Shown: positions 43,570-52,831 of the stretch, piece by piece
Layout: each line of letters opens with the position of its first letter
Numbering within the stretch: position 1 is the stretch's first letter
Origin: an uncultured Fluviicola sp.
GTDB lineage: Bacteria; Bacteroidota; Bacteroidia; Flavobacteriales; Crocinitomicaceae
Assembly: GCF_946478805.1 (NCBI RefSeq)
Contig: NZ_CAMLDC010000021.1
Coordinates: 12,652-76,651 of the forward strand
Direction of reading: 5' to 3'
Length of the DNA stretch: 64,000 bases
The notes under the pieces: generated by a model
Told to the model about the DNA's origin: nothing
The model's input: only the letters and a program-made list of their open reading frames with translations
The model's database searches: none
Program-made: the position numbers and the translations under genes

Positions 43570-44400
43570 ATGGCAATTACTGCGTCAGATGTAAACAAAT
43601 TACGCCAGCAAACAGGTGCTGGTATGATGGACTGTAAAAATGCATTGGTAGAAGCAGACGGCGATTTCGAAGCTGCTGTAGATATCTTGCGTAAAAAAGG
43701 TCAAAAAGTTGCTGCGAAAAGAGGTGAAAATGAAGCTGCTGAAGGGTTGGTTTTCGCTCAAACTAGCGCAGACAACAAAGTAGGTGTATTATTGACGTTG
43801 AACTGTGAAACAGACTTCGTTGCTAAAAATGATACTTACCGTAACTTCGTTCAATCTTTGGTCGATATCGCAATGAAAAACTTGCCGGCATCTTCAGAGG
43901 AATTGAAAGGATTGAAGTACGACGATAAATTAACTGTTGAGGAGAAAATTACTGAGCAAGTTGGTGTTATCGGAGAAAAATTGGATTTATCAGGATACGC
44001 TGTATTGAAAGGTGACACGGTTGTTGCTTACAATCACCCTGGAAACCAATTGGCTACTTTGGTCGCTTTGAACAAGGGTGGAGAAACAGTTGCTGAAGCT
44101 GGTCGTCAGGTTGCAATGCAAGTTGCAGCTATGAATCCAATCGCTTTGGATAAGGATGGAGTTGATGCTCGTACAATCGAGCGTGAAATCGAAGTTGGTA
44201 AAGAGTTGGCTATCCAAGAAGGAAAACCTGCTGATATGGCTGAGAAAATTGCTCAGGGTCGTTTGTCTAAATTCTTCAAAGAAAACACATTGTTAAGCCA
44301 GGAGTTTATCCGTGATAACAAAGTGACAGTTGAACAATTCTTGAATTCTACTGAGAACGGATTGACGGTTACCGAATTCAAACGTTTCTCTTTGAGCTAA
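43570..44400 (+). CDS. tsf: Elongation factor Ts
   Basis: 276 residues from ATG 43570; the open frame upstream runs through the hairpin and is not coding. The N-terminal UBA-like helix has L-R-Q-Q-T-G-A-G-M-M-D-C-K-N-A-L, followed by C-E-T-D-F-V-A-K-N and the C-terminal G-K-P-A-D-M-A-E-K-I motif. It recycles EF-Tu-GDP. Terminator follows. Confidence 0.97.
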   Translation: MAITASDVNKLRQQTGAGMMDCKNALVEADGDFEAAVDILRKKGQKVAAKRGENEAAEGLVFAQTSADNKVGVLLTLNCETDFVAKNDTYRNFVQSLVDIAMKNLPASSEELKGLKYDDKLTVEEKITEQVGVIGEKLDLSGYAVLKGDTVVAYNHPGNQLATLVALNKGGETVAEAGRQVAMQVAAMNPIALDKDGVDARTIEREIEVGKELAIQEGKPADMAEKIAQGRLSKFFKENTLLSQEFIRDNKVTVEQFLNSTENGLTVTEFKRFSLS

Positions 44401-44421
44401 GAATTTATAACTATAGATATC

Positions 44422-44460
44422 AAAACCCTGATTCCGTACATACGGGATCAGGGTTTTTTT
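44422..44460 (+). terminator. Strong terminator after tsf
   Basis: AAAACCCTGATTCCGTA (44422-44438) with TACGGGATCAGGGTTTT (44441-44457), one G-U pair, then T tract. Confidence 0.93.
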
Positions 44461-44473
44461 ATGACTTTTTTTG

Positions 44474-44481
44474 TAAATTTG
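44474..44481 (+). promoter_or_regulatory. Putative -7 box for the DNRLRE protein
   Basis: TAAATTTG matches TAnnTTTG 26 nt before the ATG at 44508. Confidence 0.5.
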
Positions 44482-44507
44482 TACTAATCAATCAAATACA
44501 TTGCATT

Positions 44508-45386
44508 ATGAAAACACCTTTATTACTATTATCTCTTTGCTTTTTTCAAATCATCGGTATTTCTGATGCGAAAGGACAAACTTTAACGCTTCAACCAGGA
44601 CCGGCAGATGGTATGGATTTAAGACTTTGCAGTGCGAGCGGTTATTCAACTTCAAGTGGAAGCGAGGTAATGGCCAGTGCCTGGACTTACCAGGGGAATT
44701 CGGGTATTGATCATTCCTTTATCCAATTTGATCTTTCGAGTATCCCGGCTGGAGCCACAATCACAGACGCACAACTATTTCTTTACGGGGCTACAGATTT
44801 GCCGTCAGGAGGTCATTCAACTTTGAGTGGGAGCAACGAGTGGCTGATTCAACGGGTAATTTCCTCTTGGAACTTAAGCACTACATGGGCTACGAGCCCC
44901 ACAGCGACAACTTTGAACCAGGTAAGTATGCCTGCTACAACAACGGTTGACCAGGATTTTCAAGCCAATGTTACTAACCTTGTCCAGGATATGGTGGATA
45001 ATCCATCGAGTAGTTTTGGGTTTGAATTGAAGTTACAAACAGAAATTCATTACAGACGGGTCAACTTTGCATCCCGGAATTATACTACTGCTTCGAAACG
45101 ACCGAAGTTGGTTGTTACTTATACTACGACGGCGGGGTTGAACGATGAGCGTTCTAAATTAGAGGTACGGATGTATCCGAATCCGGTCAAAGGAACTCTT
45201 TATTTGGAAACATCAAAACCGATGAATTCAATTCAAGTAGTAAACACACTCGGAAATGTGATTGATAGTAAGGTTTGTGCCACGGCTTCAGAAACAATTG
45301 ATCTGTCTTCTTATTCCGAAGGGATTTACTTTGTTCATATTATGTCTGAAGGAGGTACTGCGATTCGAAAAGTGGAAGTACAGTAA
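44508..45386 (+). CDS. DNRLRE-domain protein with T9SS sorting domain
   Basis: 292 residues with a signal peptide (1-24). A DNRLRE domain (about 25-205) shows S-F-I-Q-F-D-L-S-S-I-P-A-G-A-T-I-T-D-A-Q-L and R-P-K-L-V-V-T-Y. After a short linker comes a type A T9SS C-terminal domain (about 215-292) with M-Y-P-N-P-V-K-G-T-L and S-Y-S-E-G-I-Y-F-V-H-I. It is therefore exported by T9SS and processed by a PorU-type sortase, possibly anchored to the surface. DNRLRE domains are often found in adhesive or carbohydrate-associated proteins. Confidence 0.9.
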   Translation: MKTPLLLLSLCFFQIIGISDAKGQTLTLQPGPADGMDLRLCSASGYSTSSGSEVMASAWTYQGNSGIDHSFIQFDLSSIPAGATITDAQLFLYGATDLPSGGHSTLSGSNEWLIQRVISSWNLSTTWATSPTATTLNQVSMPATTTVDQDFQANVTNLVQDMVDNPSSSFGFELKLQTEIHYRRVNFASRNYTTASKRPKLVVTYTTTAGLNDERSKLEVRMYPNPVKGTLYLETSKPMNSIQVVNTLGNVIDSKVCATASETIDLSSYSEGIYFVHIMSEGGTAIRKVEVQ

Positions 45387-45428
45387 TCATCACATATATT
45401 CTATTATTGAAAACTTGTTGGGACGTGA

Positions 45429-45860
45429 TTAATTGCGTTCCAACGATTTTTTTAAATCAAATTCATTCCCACATTCCAAGCACTTATAAACCGTCTTGCG
45501 GTAAACGGGAAAAATAAAAAGTAGAAACGAAGCAATGGCAGAAAGCACGGCTCCTACACTTTTCATGGATTTGTGACCTGATTCAATGCGGACGGATTGG
45601 CATTTCGGACAAGCAATGATTTGTTCGTCATCCGTAGTATAAGGTGTTTGTTCCAGTTCCAGAACAATATTCCTTGCGTGCGGAAGATCTTCTTCATTGA
45701 TCTTCAACTTGATTCCACCAACCAAATTAGAGTACAATGGATTTACGCTGACAATGTTTTCATCAAACAGAAAGCAGGTGATTCCTTCACTCTCCAATTT
45801 GATTTTCAGGATATGCGCATCGATAGCATTGTCAAATGTTTTGAAAGTGGTGAGTCCCAT
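45429..45860 (-). CDS. DUF2007-domain protein with zinc ribbon and membrane helix
   Basis: 143 residues. Residues 1-70 match DUF2007 (F-x-x-x-x-D-A-x-I-L-K-x-K-L-E-S-E-G-I). A split zinc ribbon follows: C-P-K-C near residue 85 and C-L-E-C-G-N-E-F near 130, with one hydrophobic helix (about 103-118) between them. No enzymatic signature. Convergent with the DNRLRE gene; a weak GGGACG/CGTTCC dyad (about 45420-45441) lies at its 3' end. Confidence 0.8.
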   Translation of the reverse strand: MGLTTFKTFDNAIDAHILKIKLESEGITCFLFDENIVSVNPLYSNLVGGIKLKINEEDLPHARNIVLELEQTPYTTDDEQIIACPKCQSVRIESGHKSMKSVGAVLSAIASFLLFIFPVYRKTVYKCLECGNEFDLKKSLERN

Positions 45861-45941
45861 TCAAATTGGATTTATGTTCTAAAATAGCGAATTATTCGGC
45901 TACAAATCCTTTTTCCTTTTCCGAACTTCAAAGATTCCCAC

Positions 45942-45949
45942 TATATTTG
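45942..45949 (+). promoter_or_regulatory. Putative -7 box of pyrH-frr
   Basis: TATATTTG matches TAnnTTTG 20 nt before the pyrH ATG. Confidence 0.55.
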
Positions 45950-45969
45950 CGCAACTTCTTTCAATAATT

Positions 45970-46677
45970 ATGAAATACCATCGTATTCTGCTCAAATTAA
46001 GTGGCGAATCCCTCATGGGAGACAAGCAATTTGGAATTGATAACCAAAGACTTAGCCTTTATGCTAAGCAAATTAAGGAAATTCATGATTTGGGGGCGGA
46101 AGTTGCAATTGTGATCGGTGGAGGAAACATTTTTCGCGGTGTTCAGGCAGAAGAAGGTGGAATGGACCGAACCCATGGGGATTACATGGGAATGTTGGCA
46201 ACCATGATCAATTCAATGGCTCTCCAATCGGCTTTGGAATCTGCAGGTCTTCAAACAAGACTTCAATCTGCCATTGAAATGAAAGAAATTTCCGAGCCGT
46301 ATGTAAGAAGAAGAGCTGTAAGACACTTGGAGAAGGGTCGTGTGGTAATCTTCGGAGCCGGAACAGGAAATCCTTATTTCACAACAGATTCGGCAGCATC
46401 GTTAAGAGCAATTGAGATCAATGCAGATGTAATTCTGAAAGGAACGCGTGTAGATGGAATTTATACGGCGGATCCTGAAAAAGATCCTACTGCAACAAAG
46501 TTTGATACAATTACGTTTGAAGATGCATACAGCAGAGGATTGAAAGTAATGGATATGACTGCCTTCACCCTTTGTATGGAAAACAACTTGCCGATTATTG
46601 TTTTTGATATGGATACTCCCGGAAATCTAAAACGATTGATGGATGGTGAACAGGTAGGGACAATTGTTAAAAATTAA
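45970..46677 (+). CDS. pyrH: UMP kinase
   Basis: 235 residues, full length. K-L-S-G-E-S-L-M-G near the start, [21 protein letters not shown], and the nucleotide-site T-D-S-A-A-S-L-R-A. It phosphorylates UMP to UDP, and bacterial PyrH is a hexamer controlled by GTP/UTP. Operon with frr (27 bp) and a small lipoprotein. Confidence 0.96.
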   Translation: MKYHRILLKLSGESLMGDKQFGIDNQRLSLYAKQIKEIHDLGAEVAIVIGGGNIFRGVQAEEGGMDRTHGDYMGMLATMINSMALQSALESAGLQTRLQSAIEMKEISEPYVRRRAVRHLEKGRVVIFGAGTGNPYFTTDSAASLRAIEINADVILKGTRVDGIYTADPEKDPTATKFDTITFEDAYSRGLKVMDMTAFTLCMENNLPIIVFDMDTPGNLKRLMDGEQVGTIVKN

Positions 46678-46704
46678 ATAGCTAAGATTCAATTTAGATA
46701 CATT

Positions 46705-47268
46705 ATGACCGAAGAGTTAGAAATGATTTACGATGATTTGAAATCATCAAATGCAAAAGCATTAGATCACTTGGAAAATGAATTGACAAAAGTAAGAGCA
46801 GGAAAAGCGACACCTTCGATGCTCTCCGGAGTGATGGTTGATTATTACGGTTCTCCAACTCCGATTCAACAAGTCGGAAATATCAATTCCATGGATGCGC
46901 GTACATTGACTGTCCAAGCTTTCGAAAAAGCCATGCTGAACGAAATCGCTAAAGGAATCATGAATGCAAATTTAGGTTTGAATCCGCAAAACAACGGTGA
47001 ACAATTAATCATACAAATTCCACTTTTGACAGAAGACCGCAGACGCGATCTGGTAAAGAAGGCAAAAGCGGAAGGTGAACATGCGAAGGTTGGGATCAGG
47101 AATAACCGCAAGGACGCAATTGACATGGTTAAAGGCCTGAAAGCAGATGGTCTTTCTGAAGATATGACAAAGGATGCAGAGAATGAAATTCAAAACTTGA
47201 CGAATTCGTTCATCAAGAAAGTGGATGATCTGGTTGATTTGAAAGAAAAAGATATAATGACAATCTAA
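46705..47268 (+). CDS. frr: Ribosome recycling factor
   Basis: 187 residues. L-x-K-V-R-A-G-K-A-T-P-S-M-L near the N terminus, the P-L-L-T-E-D-R-R-R-D-L-V-K motif, and V-G-I-R-N-N-R-K-D-A. It works with EF-G to split post-termination ribosomes. pyrH-frr adjacency is widespread. The next gene starts 1 bp after its stop. Confidence 0.96.
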   Translation: MTEELEMIYDDLKSSNAKALDHLENELTKVRAGKATPSMLSGVMVDYYGSPTPIQQVGNINSMDARTLTVQAFEKAMLNEIAKGIMNANLGLNPQNNGEQLIIQIPLLTEDRRRDLVKKAKAEGEHAKVGIRNNRKDAIDMVKGLKADGLSEDMTKDAENEIQNLTNSFIKKVDDLVDLKEKDIMTI

Positions 47269-47269
47269 G

Positions 47270-47632
47270 ATGCGTTCCGTTTTATTCATCACATCACTTT
47301 TTTTTCTTTTTTCTTGTGCGAAACAACGAATCGTTAACCGCCTTGAGGGAAGATGGAAGTATACAAAAATGCTGATGAATAATGGCGAATACGTGAGCCA
47401 TTCGGAAGTCTATGAATTTACCGGGGGAGATAAGGATGAGAAGTCCGGTCTCCCTTTTATTATTTATGGACAAGACACTACTCATTGGGTGTATCAGACT
47501 GCAAAAAAGAGCGTGATCAAAGTGACGAATGTCTCAACCAATACAGAAATCGATTGGTTAATAGAAGATATGGATAATAACTCGTTGGTTTTTCGGGTGG
47601 CTGAAGGAGTGGTCTTTTTGGATAAGGAATAA
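47270..47632 (+). CDS. Small lipoprotein of unknown function
   Basis: 120 residues. Signal peptide with lipobox F-L-F-S-C (Cys16), then a small beta-rich domain with E-G-R-W-K-Y-T-K, lipocalin-like in style. Its ATG begins one base after the frr stop, so it is translationally coupled to a translation factor, an odd partner. Function unknown. Confidence 0.75.
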   Translation: MRSVLFITSLFFLFSCAKQRIVNRLEGRWKYTKMLMNNGEYVSHSEVYEFTGGDKDEKSGLPFIIYGQDTTHWVYQTAKKSVIKVTNVSTNTEIDWLIEDMDNNSLVFRVAEGVVFLDKE

Positions 47633-47730
47633 TTTGATATAAGTGATTTAAAAAGTTCTGAATCCTTTATGTTTAAAGGGGAGTACCTATTATCGCGAAT
47701 TTGCGACGAGGATTAGAAATTTAACTGATT

Positions 47731-50700
47731 TCAAGAAGATACTTCCACCAATCCCAATCCTCCTGTGTAATACAAATATCCTTTAATACCTGGCATCCCG
47801 ATTTCTCTGAGCACATTCATATAACCTTGTACCTGCTTTTCATGCTTTGAGCTCTTTTCACCTGTTTTGAAATCGATGACACTAGTTTGCAGGTCCGAAA
47901 CAATCAGTTTATCAGGTCGTAACCTTGTTTTGGAGTCGAAGATCAACGTGCGTTCATTCAGATGTTTACCACTTTCAAATAATTTGACCAATAAGTCGTT
48001 TGCAAAAGCTTCTTCCAACAGTTTGATCAGGATCCCTTCAAATTCGTGTTCGATTTCTCCTTTCAAAAGCCCGGTTTTCAAAGCTGAGAAAGCTGTTTCA
48101 CCTGAATGGGATTTTTCCATGATGAAGTGGAATTGTTTCCCGATCCGCTGTGCTGTTGTCAAACCGTCATCTTCTTGTTCTTTGGTTGACTGAATACTGA
48201 TTTCCGGAAACCACAAAAAATTCTGGATTGATTGCGGACTATAATTGGTTGAATGTTTCCTGAAAGGATGCTTGATTTCAGGAGCTGTTCCCAATTTTAA
48301 ATGAAGGATATCCTCTTCGTAGGAATCAGGAAACAAGTTTTTAAAGATGAGATTGAATTTTTCGTAAAAACTATTGCGAGAACCTTTGAGATTGATCGCA
48401 TACAACCTGTCCTGGGGTCTTGTGAACGCGACATATAGCAAATTGATCGCATCCATTTTCTGTGCGGCATCTTCCTTATCCGCTTCCAATTGAATGGCGG
48501 GAATTGCAGTTTCGAACTTGCTCATTTTTGTTTCGACAATGTGTTCATTGATTTCCATCAGGTAGGAATCGTTGTTGTTTCCTTCGTTGAAAAAATTGAA
48601 TGATGGAATAATGACGACCGGAAACTCCAGTCCTTTCGACTTGTGAGCGGTCATGATCTGTATTGCCTGCTCATTTTCAGAAAGCTGGACACTGAATTTT
48701 CCTTCGTTTTTCTCGTAGTAATTGATGAATTCCATCAGATCCGGACCGTTGGACATATCAAATTGATACGCCAAGTCCAATAATTGCTGCAAGTAGGTGT
48801 TTTCGATCGGATCCAATTCGACCAACATGAGGAAATCAACTAAGAGGGAATAAATATTTTGAAAGCTGGCATCCAGGAAATCCGCATTCAATCTGCTGCT
48901 TTCAAAGAAGAGTTGCTCGGAAAAATAAACCTTGGAATCGGAAGGATTGATCTGAAAACAGTTCCCATAGGTATCGAAGGCATCCTTTTTTTCCAGGATT
49001 TCAAAGTAGAAATAGGCAAATTGCATGGCACGTTGAAAGTCGAACCGATTAACCTTCCATTTACAGTAACAGATCGCCAATTGAACAAATTGATCGCTGT
49101 TGACCAATAATGAATCCGATGAAACGATCTGATAACCTTTCGACTTCAGGAAGTTAGCATATTGATTACAATCCCGTTTCTTTCTCCCCAGAACACAAAT
49201 CTCGTAAGGTTTGTAACCATCTGAGATGCATTGTTCCACCCATTCCAACAATTGGTCATTGGTGAATTTAGTGGTATCCAGGTCCTTTTTCGGATTCAGG
49301 ATCAGTTCGACATAACCACCTTTTTTGCCTTTCGGGTTTTGTTTGAGATGGTTGTAGAATTCCTGTCCGCTTACCGGCATGAACTGTAGCAATTCTTCAA
49401 AGAATTGATTGTTGAAGTGTACAATTTCTTCTGCTGATCGCCAATTATCTTCCAAGCCTTCTACGATTCCCATTTTTTGGAAGAAGAGAGAACGCAACGC
49501 AATAGAAGGTTCTTCTTCCGGATTATAAATAGCCGGCAAGGCGATAAATTGTTCAGCAACTCCATTCTTAAAGCGGTAGATGGATTGCTTGGGATCGCCG
49601 ACGATGAAATTGAAATGATTGCTTCCCAATGAATTATGGATCAATGGAACAATGTTCAGCCATTGCAAACGCGATGTATCCTGGAACTCATCTAAAAAGA
49701 AATGATTGAATTTGGATCCCAGCCGTTCATAAATGAATGGCGCATCTTCGTTTTGAACCAATTCGGCTACGAGTTTGTTGAATTCACTTACCCGGATAAT
49801 GGATTCCTTGTTCCGGATATCGTCCATGCTCAATGCCAATTCTTTGAGTATAGCCAATAAATGAAATTGCTGAATCTTAAAATCCAATTCGATCCAATAC
49901 GAACTTTTTTCTGCAATAAACTGAAGAAATTCCAGGTAAGCAACTGAGAATTGGGTTTCTTTTCCTTCTTCAACCGTTTTTTGAATATTTACCAGGTTCG
50001 CATCGGTCCGCTTACTCTCTTTCAGGAAGAAGATTGGTTCCGGATTCAATTGCAGGTTAAAAATGATTGGCTTTAGAGTTGTGCTTTTACCCGCAAAATT
50101 AGTGGCATCCACAGCCGAATCCAAAAACAGGCGATTCAGTGAGTTGAGACGAACTGTCAATTCATCTTTTTCCGCCTTGAACTGCAACTTCCATAAATCC
50201 AATTGTTCTTTTTTGAAATCGGTTTTGGAAAGTGTCCTGATGATCTGAAAATAACCTTCATTGGTCAAGACTTTTGCTTTGGACAAAAGAATTTTCTTCA
50301 GGTTCCAGTCATTTTCCTCTTCCAGGTTTGATTTCGCAAAATTCAATGCCAATTGATACAGTTTGGTTTGATTCTTCGCGTCGATATTGCTTAAAAGCTC
50401 ATCGATTGCTTTTTCAAGAATCAAGGTGTCATCCAGGGAAATTTCAAAGCTTTCGGGTAAATCCAAATCACGCGCAAACGAACGGATCAAACGGAGATTG
50501 AACTTATCGATGGTCATTACATTGAAATCTTCGTACTGATGTAAGATCTTTCGGAGTACCAATCGTGCCTTTTTTTGCGTCGCTTCCGGCGAAGTTCCTA
50601 CAAACGCTGAAATTTCTTCCAAATAAGATCCAGCCTCGTCCTTCCCGTTTGCAAGCCTGTTCAGATCGCTCATGATCCGCGATTTCATTTCAATACTAGC

Positions 50701-50859
50701 CTTGTTGGTGAAGGTCATTGCCATGATCTGGCTGATTTCAGCCCGGTCCTCATTTTCAGAGAGAAGTAAGCGCAGATAGTTGCGCACCAAATTGTACGTC
50801 TTACCACTTCCGGCAGAAGCGTTTACGATCAAAAAAGGCTTGCTTACATCCGAATTCAT
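47731..50859 (-). CDS. UvrD/AddA-type helicase-nuclease (exonuclease V beta-like)
   Basis: 1042 residues from ATG 50859; a TTG at 50868 is possible. Superfamily 1 helicase motifs in order: Walker A A14-S-A-G-S-G-K-T, Q/D-box F-F-L-D-E-F-Q-D-T, G-D-P-K-Q-S-I-Y-R-F, M-T-A-H-K-S-K-G-L-E-F, and L-L-Y-V-A-F-T-R-P-Q-D-R-L-Y. The C terminus has a RecB/AddA nuclease-like V-I-D-F-K-T-G followed by Q-V-x-G-Y. It likely resects double-strand breaks for recombination. AddB, its normal partner, is not adjacent on either side. Confidence 0.9.
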   Translation of the reverse strand: MNSDVSKPFLIVNASAGSGKTYNLVRNYLRLLLSENEDRAEISQIMAMTFTNKASIEMKSRIMSDLNRLANGKDEAGSYLEEISAFVGTSPEATQKKARLVLRKILHQYEDFNVMTIDKFNLRLIRSFARDLDLPESFEISLDDTLILEKAIDELLSNIDAKNQTKLYQLALNFAKSNLEEENDWNLKKILLSKAKVLTNEGYFQIIRTLSKTDFKKEQLDLWKLQFKAEKDELTVRLNSLNRLFLDSAVDATNFAGKSTTLKPIIFNLQLNPEPIFFLKESKRTDANLVNIQKTVEEGKETQFSVAYLEFLQFIAEKSSYWIELDFKIQQFHLLAILKELALSMDDIRNKESIIRVSEFNKLVAELVQNEDAPFIYERLGSKFNHFFLDEFQDTSRLQWLNIVPLIHNSLGSNHFNFIVGDPKQSIYRFKNGVAEQFIALPAIYNPEEEPSIALRSLFFQKMGIVEGLEDNWRSAEEIVHFNNQFFEELLQFMPVSGQEFYNHLKQNPKGKKGGYVELILNPKKDLDTTKFTNDQLLEWVEQCISDGYKPYEICVLGRKKRDCNQYANFLKSKGYQIVSSDSLLVNSDQFVQLAICYCKWKVNRFDFQRAMQFAYFYFEILEKKDAFDTYGNCFQINPSDSKVYFSEQLFFESSRLNADFLDASFQNIYSLLVDFLMLVELDPIENTYLQQLLDLAYQFDMSNGPDLMEFINYYEKNEGKFSVQLSENEQAIQIMTAHKSKGLEFPVVIIPSFNFFNEGNNNDSYLMEINEHIVETKMSKFETAIPAIQLEADKEDAAQKMDAINLLYVAFTRPQDRLYAINLKGSRNSFYEKFNLIFKNLFPDSYEEDILHLKLGTAPEIKHPFRKHSTNYSPQSIQNFLWFPEISIQSTKEQEDDGLTTAQRIGKQFHFIMEKSHSGETAFSALKTGLLKGEIEHEFEGILIKLLEEAFANDLLVKLFESGKHLNERTLIFDSKTRLRPDKLIVSDLQTSVIDFKTGEKSSKHEKQVQGYMNVLREIGMPGIKGYLYYTGGLGLVEVSS

Positions 50860-50942
50860 ACCGATCAATCAATAATCTCTCGAAATTACCTAAAATCCTT
50901 TGGACACTTCCCGAATTTTTAGGAATTCTCTGTGCATTGTTT

Positions 50943-50950
50943 TAAATTTG
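50943..50950 (+). promoter_or_regulatory. Putative -7 box of the mbnP-mbnH unit
   Basis: TAAATTTG matches TAnnTTTG 13 nt before the ATG at 50964. Confidence 0.55.
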
Positions 50951-50963
50951 GTAAAACAACTGA

Positions 50964-51716
50964 ATGAAACATTTTCCAATTCTTGCGTTGATTTTTTGTA
51001 TGGGCTTATTCTCTTGTAAAAAGAAGAAGGATGATGTCGTCGACACACCTGTTGTTCAGCAAAGTAACCTGTCTTTAAAACCGCTGTTTGGCTCCCAAGT
51101 GTTAGAACTGGATTCTGTTTATACGATGAGTAATGGTTATCAAATTGAGTTCGTCGAATTGAAAGCTTATTTTACGGATATCCAATCGGGGGGAAGTTTG
51201 ATGAAAGATGCAGCTCTATTCAATTTTAGAGAAACGGGGAACCTCATTTTTCAAACGAATCAAGTTGTTGCGAATCCATCTTCCATTCAATTCGGAATTG
51301 GTGTTCCGGGTTCAATCAATCACAATGATCCCAGTGTTTTTCCATCTTCTAATCCGTTGAATATTGCTATTGCGAATGACATGCATTGGGATTGGAATCC
51401 GGGATATATCTTTTTTAAAGTAGAGGCAAAAGTGGATACGATTGTTGATGGAATTACGAATTGCGATCACAACCTGGTTTATCATGTCGGAACGGATGGA
51501 TATTACACCTCGAAAACAATTGCAAATCTCAATTGGTCGGCAATCAGTTCCAATCTCAACCAGGCGTGGCTGAAGATTGACTTAAAGAATTTCTTTGAGA
51601 ATCCAGGGAATTCGATTGATGTGAAAACAGAATTCACCACACACAGCATGGCTTCGCAAAGTGCATTGACAGAAAAAGCACGTCAAAATTTTGCTGCCTC
51701 CATTAGTGCACTATGA
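50964..51716 (+). CDS. mbnP: MbnP-family copper-binding lipoprotein
   Basis: 250 residues. Lipobox F-S-C (Cys18), a Lys-rich spacer, then an MbnP domain. Candidate ligands include M140-H-W142-D-W144-N-P-G-Y148 and His174 near V-Y-H-V-G. In methanotrophs the partner MbnH oxidises an MbnP Trp to kynurenine, which helps bind copper. The paired Trp142/Trp144 here are attractive candidates, but residue equivalence was not checked by alignment. The stop overlaps the mbnH ATG (ATGA), so the two are made together. No methanobactin genes occur nearby. Confidence 0.85.
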   Translation: MKHFPILALIFCMGLFSCKKKKDDVVDTPVVQQSNLSLKPLFGSQVLELDSVYTMSNGYQIEFVELKAYFTDIQSGGSLMKDAALFNFRETGNLIFQTNQVVANPSSIQFGIGVPGSINHNDPSVFPSSNPLNIAIANDMHWDWNPGYIFFKVEAKVDTIVDGITNCDHNLVYHVGTDGYYTSKTIANLNWSAISSNLNQAWLKIDLKNFFENPGNSIDVKTEFTTHSMASQSALTEKARQNFAASISAL

Positions 51717-52792
51717 ATCGATACTTTGTTGGCATATTACTCTTACTGATTCTCTTTTTAGCTTGTACTAAAGAAAAGGTAGGGTATGATCCGACACCGT
51801 ATACACTTAAAATACCCAGTCATTTCCCGCAAATGAATATTCCTTCGGATAATCAGATGACGGAAGAAGGCGTTTTATTGGGAAGAATGCTTTTTTATGA
51901 AAGAAAATTGTCATTGAATAACACCATTTCCTGTGGATCTTGCCATGCGCCGGATGCTTCATTTTCAGATCCGAATCAATTTTCTCTGGGAGTCAATGGA
52001 GCTGTAGGAGTCCGCAATTCAATGGCGCTCATTAATTTGGGTTGGCAGACGAGCTTTTTTTGGGATGGCAGAGCCCATACATTGGAGGAACAAATTCTAG
52101 GACCGGTTCCCAATCCGGTTGAAATGCACCTACAATGGAAGGATGCTGTTTCGAGATTGAAATCGGATGTGGTTTATCGCAATCAATTTTACAAAGCATT
52201 CGGAGTGGTTGATTTCGATTCGACACATGTTGCAAAAGCACTTGCCCAGTTTTTAAGAACGATGATTTCCGGGGAATCAAAATACGACGTGATGTATAAA
52301 TTTGCGAATAACATTCCCTTGAGTTCAGCTGAATTGGCAATTAAAAATTCAGTCACATCGGAAGAATGGGCCGGATTTGACTTATTCAAAAGTTTGAACG
52401 GTGCAGACTGCTTTCATTGTCATAATGGAACATTGATGCAGGTTCAGAAATTTTCAAACAATGGATTGGATGCTGCTTTTTCAGATCTGGGAAGAGGAGC
52501 TATCACGAATAATCCGAACGATAATGGGAAATTCAAGGTTCCGACATTACGGAATATCGCACTTTCCGCACCTTATATGCATGATGGAAGGTTTGCAACA
52601 CTGGATGATGTAATTGATCATTACTCGACTGGAATACAACACTCTGGAACGATAGATCCTTTAATTGAATTTGCAAGTCAAGGTGGTGTCCAATTGGATC
52701 CCGATCAGCGCAATCAGCTGAAAGCCTTTTTATTAACGTTAACAGATCCTAATTTTGTAACTAATCCCGACTTTAAACCGTTAAACCCTTAA
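51713..52792 (+). CDS. mbnH: Di-heme MauG/cytochrome-c-peroxidase family enzyme, MbnH-like
   Basis: 359 residues. Lipobox L-A-C (Cys18) anchors it to a membrane. Two heme-binding motifs are intact: C74-G-S-C-H78 and C233-F-H-C-H237. Also visible are F-W-D-G-R-A-x-T-L-E-E-Q and M-H-D-G-R-F, typical of the bacterial CcpA/MauG superfamily. Coupled to the MbnP gene by a 4-base overlap, it is probably the enzyme that modifies that protein. A classical peroxidase role is the alternative. Confidence 0.88.
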   Translation: MNRYFVGILLLLILFLACTKEKVGYDPTPYTLKIPSHFPQMNIPSDNQMTEEGVLLGRMLFYERKLSLNNTISCGSCHAPDASFSDPNQFSLGVNGAVGVRNSMALINLGWQTSFFWDGRAHTLEEQILGPVPNPVEMHLQWKDAVSRLKSDVVYRNQFYKAFGVVDFDSTHVAKALAQFLRTMISGESKYDVMYKFANNIPLSSAELAIKNSVTSEEWAGFDLFKSLNGADCFHCHNGTLMQVQKFSNNGLDAAFSDLGRGAITNNPNDNGKFKVPTLRNIALSAPYMHDGRFATLDDVIDHYSTGIQHSGTIDPLIEFASQGGVQLDPDQRNQLKAFLLTLTDPNFVTNPDFKPLNP

Positions 52793-52813
52793 CGAAGTGA
52801 GTCTAATTGTTAG

Positions 52814-52821
52814 TACATTTG
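52814..52821 (+). promoter_or_regulatory. Putative -7 box at 52814
   Basis: TACATTTG ends 10 nt before the ATG at 52832, embedded in GTACATTTGTAC, an imperfect palindrome also seen in part at 25653. Confidence 0.55.
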
Positions 52822-52831
52822 TACAAGTGAT

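Noticed and set aside
52032..52340. 102-residue minus-strand frame within mbnH
   Set aside because: Entirely inside a gene with two intact heme motifs; no independent support.
50964..52792. Considered as a methanobactin biosynthesis cluster
   Set aside because: No precursor peptide, MbnB or MbnC homologue is visible; only the MbnP and MbnH relatives occur.
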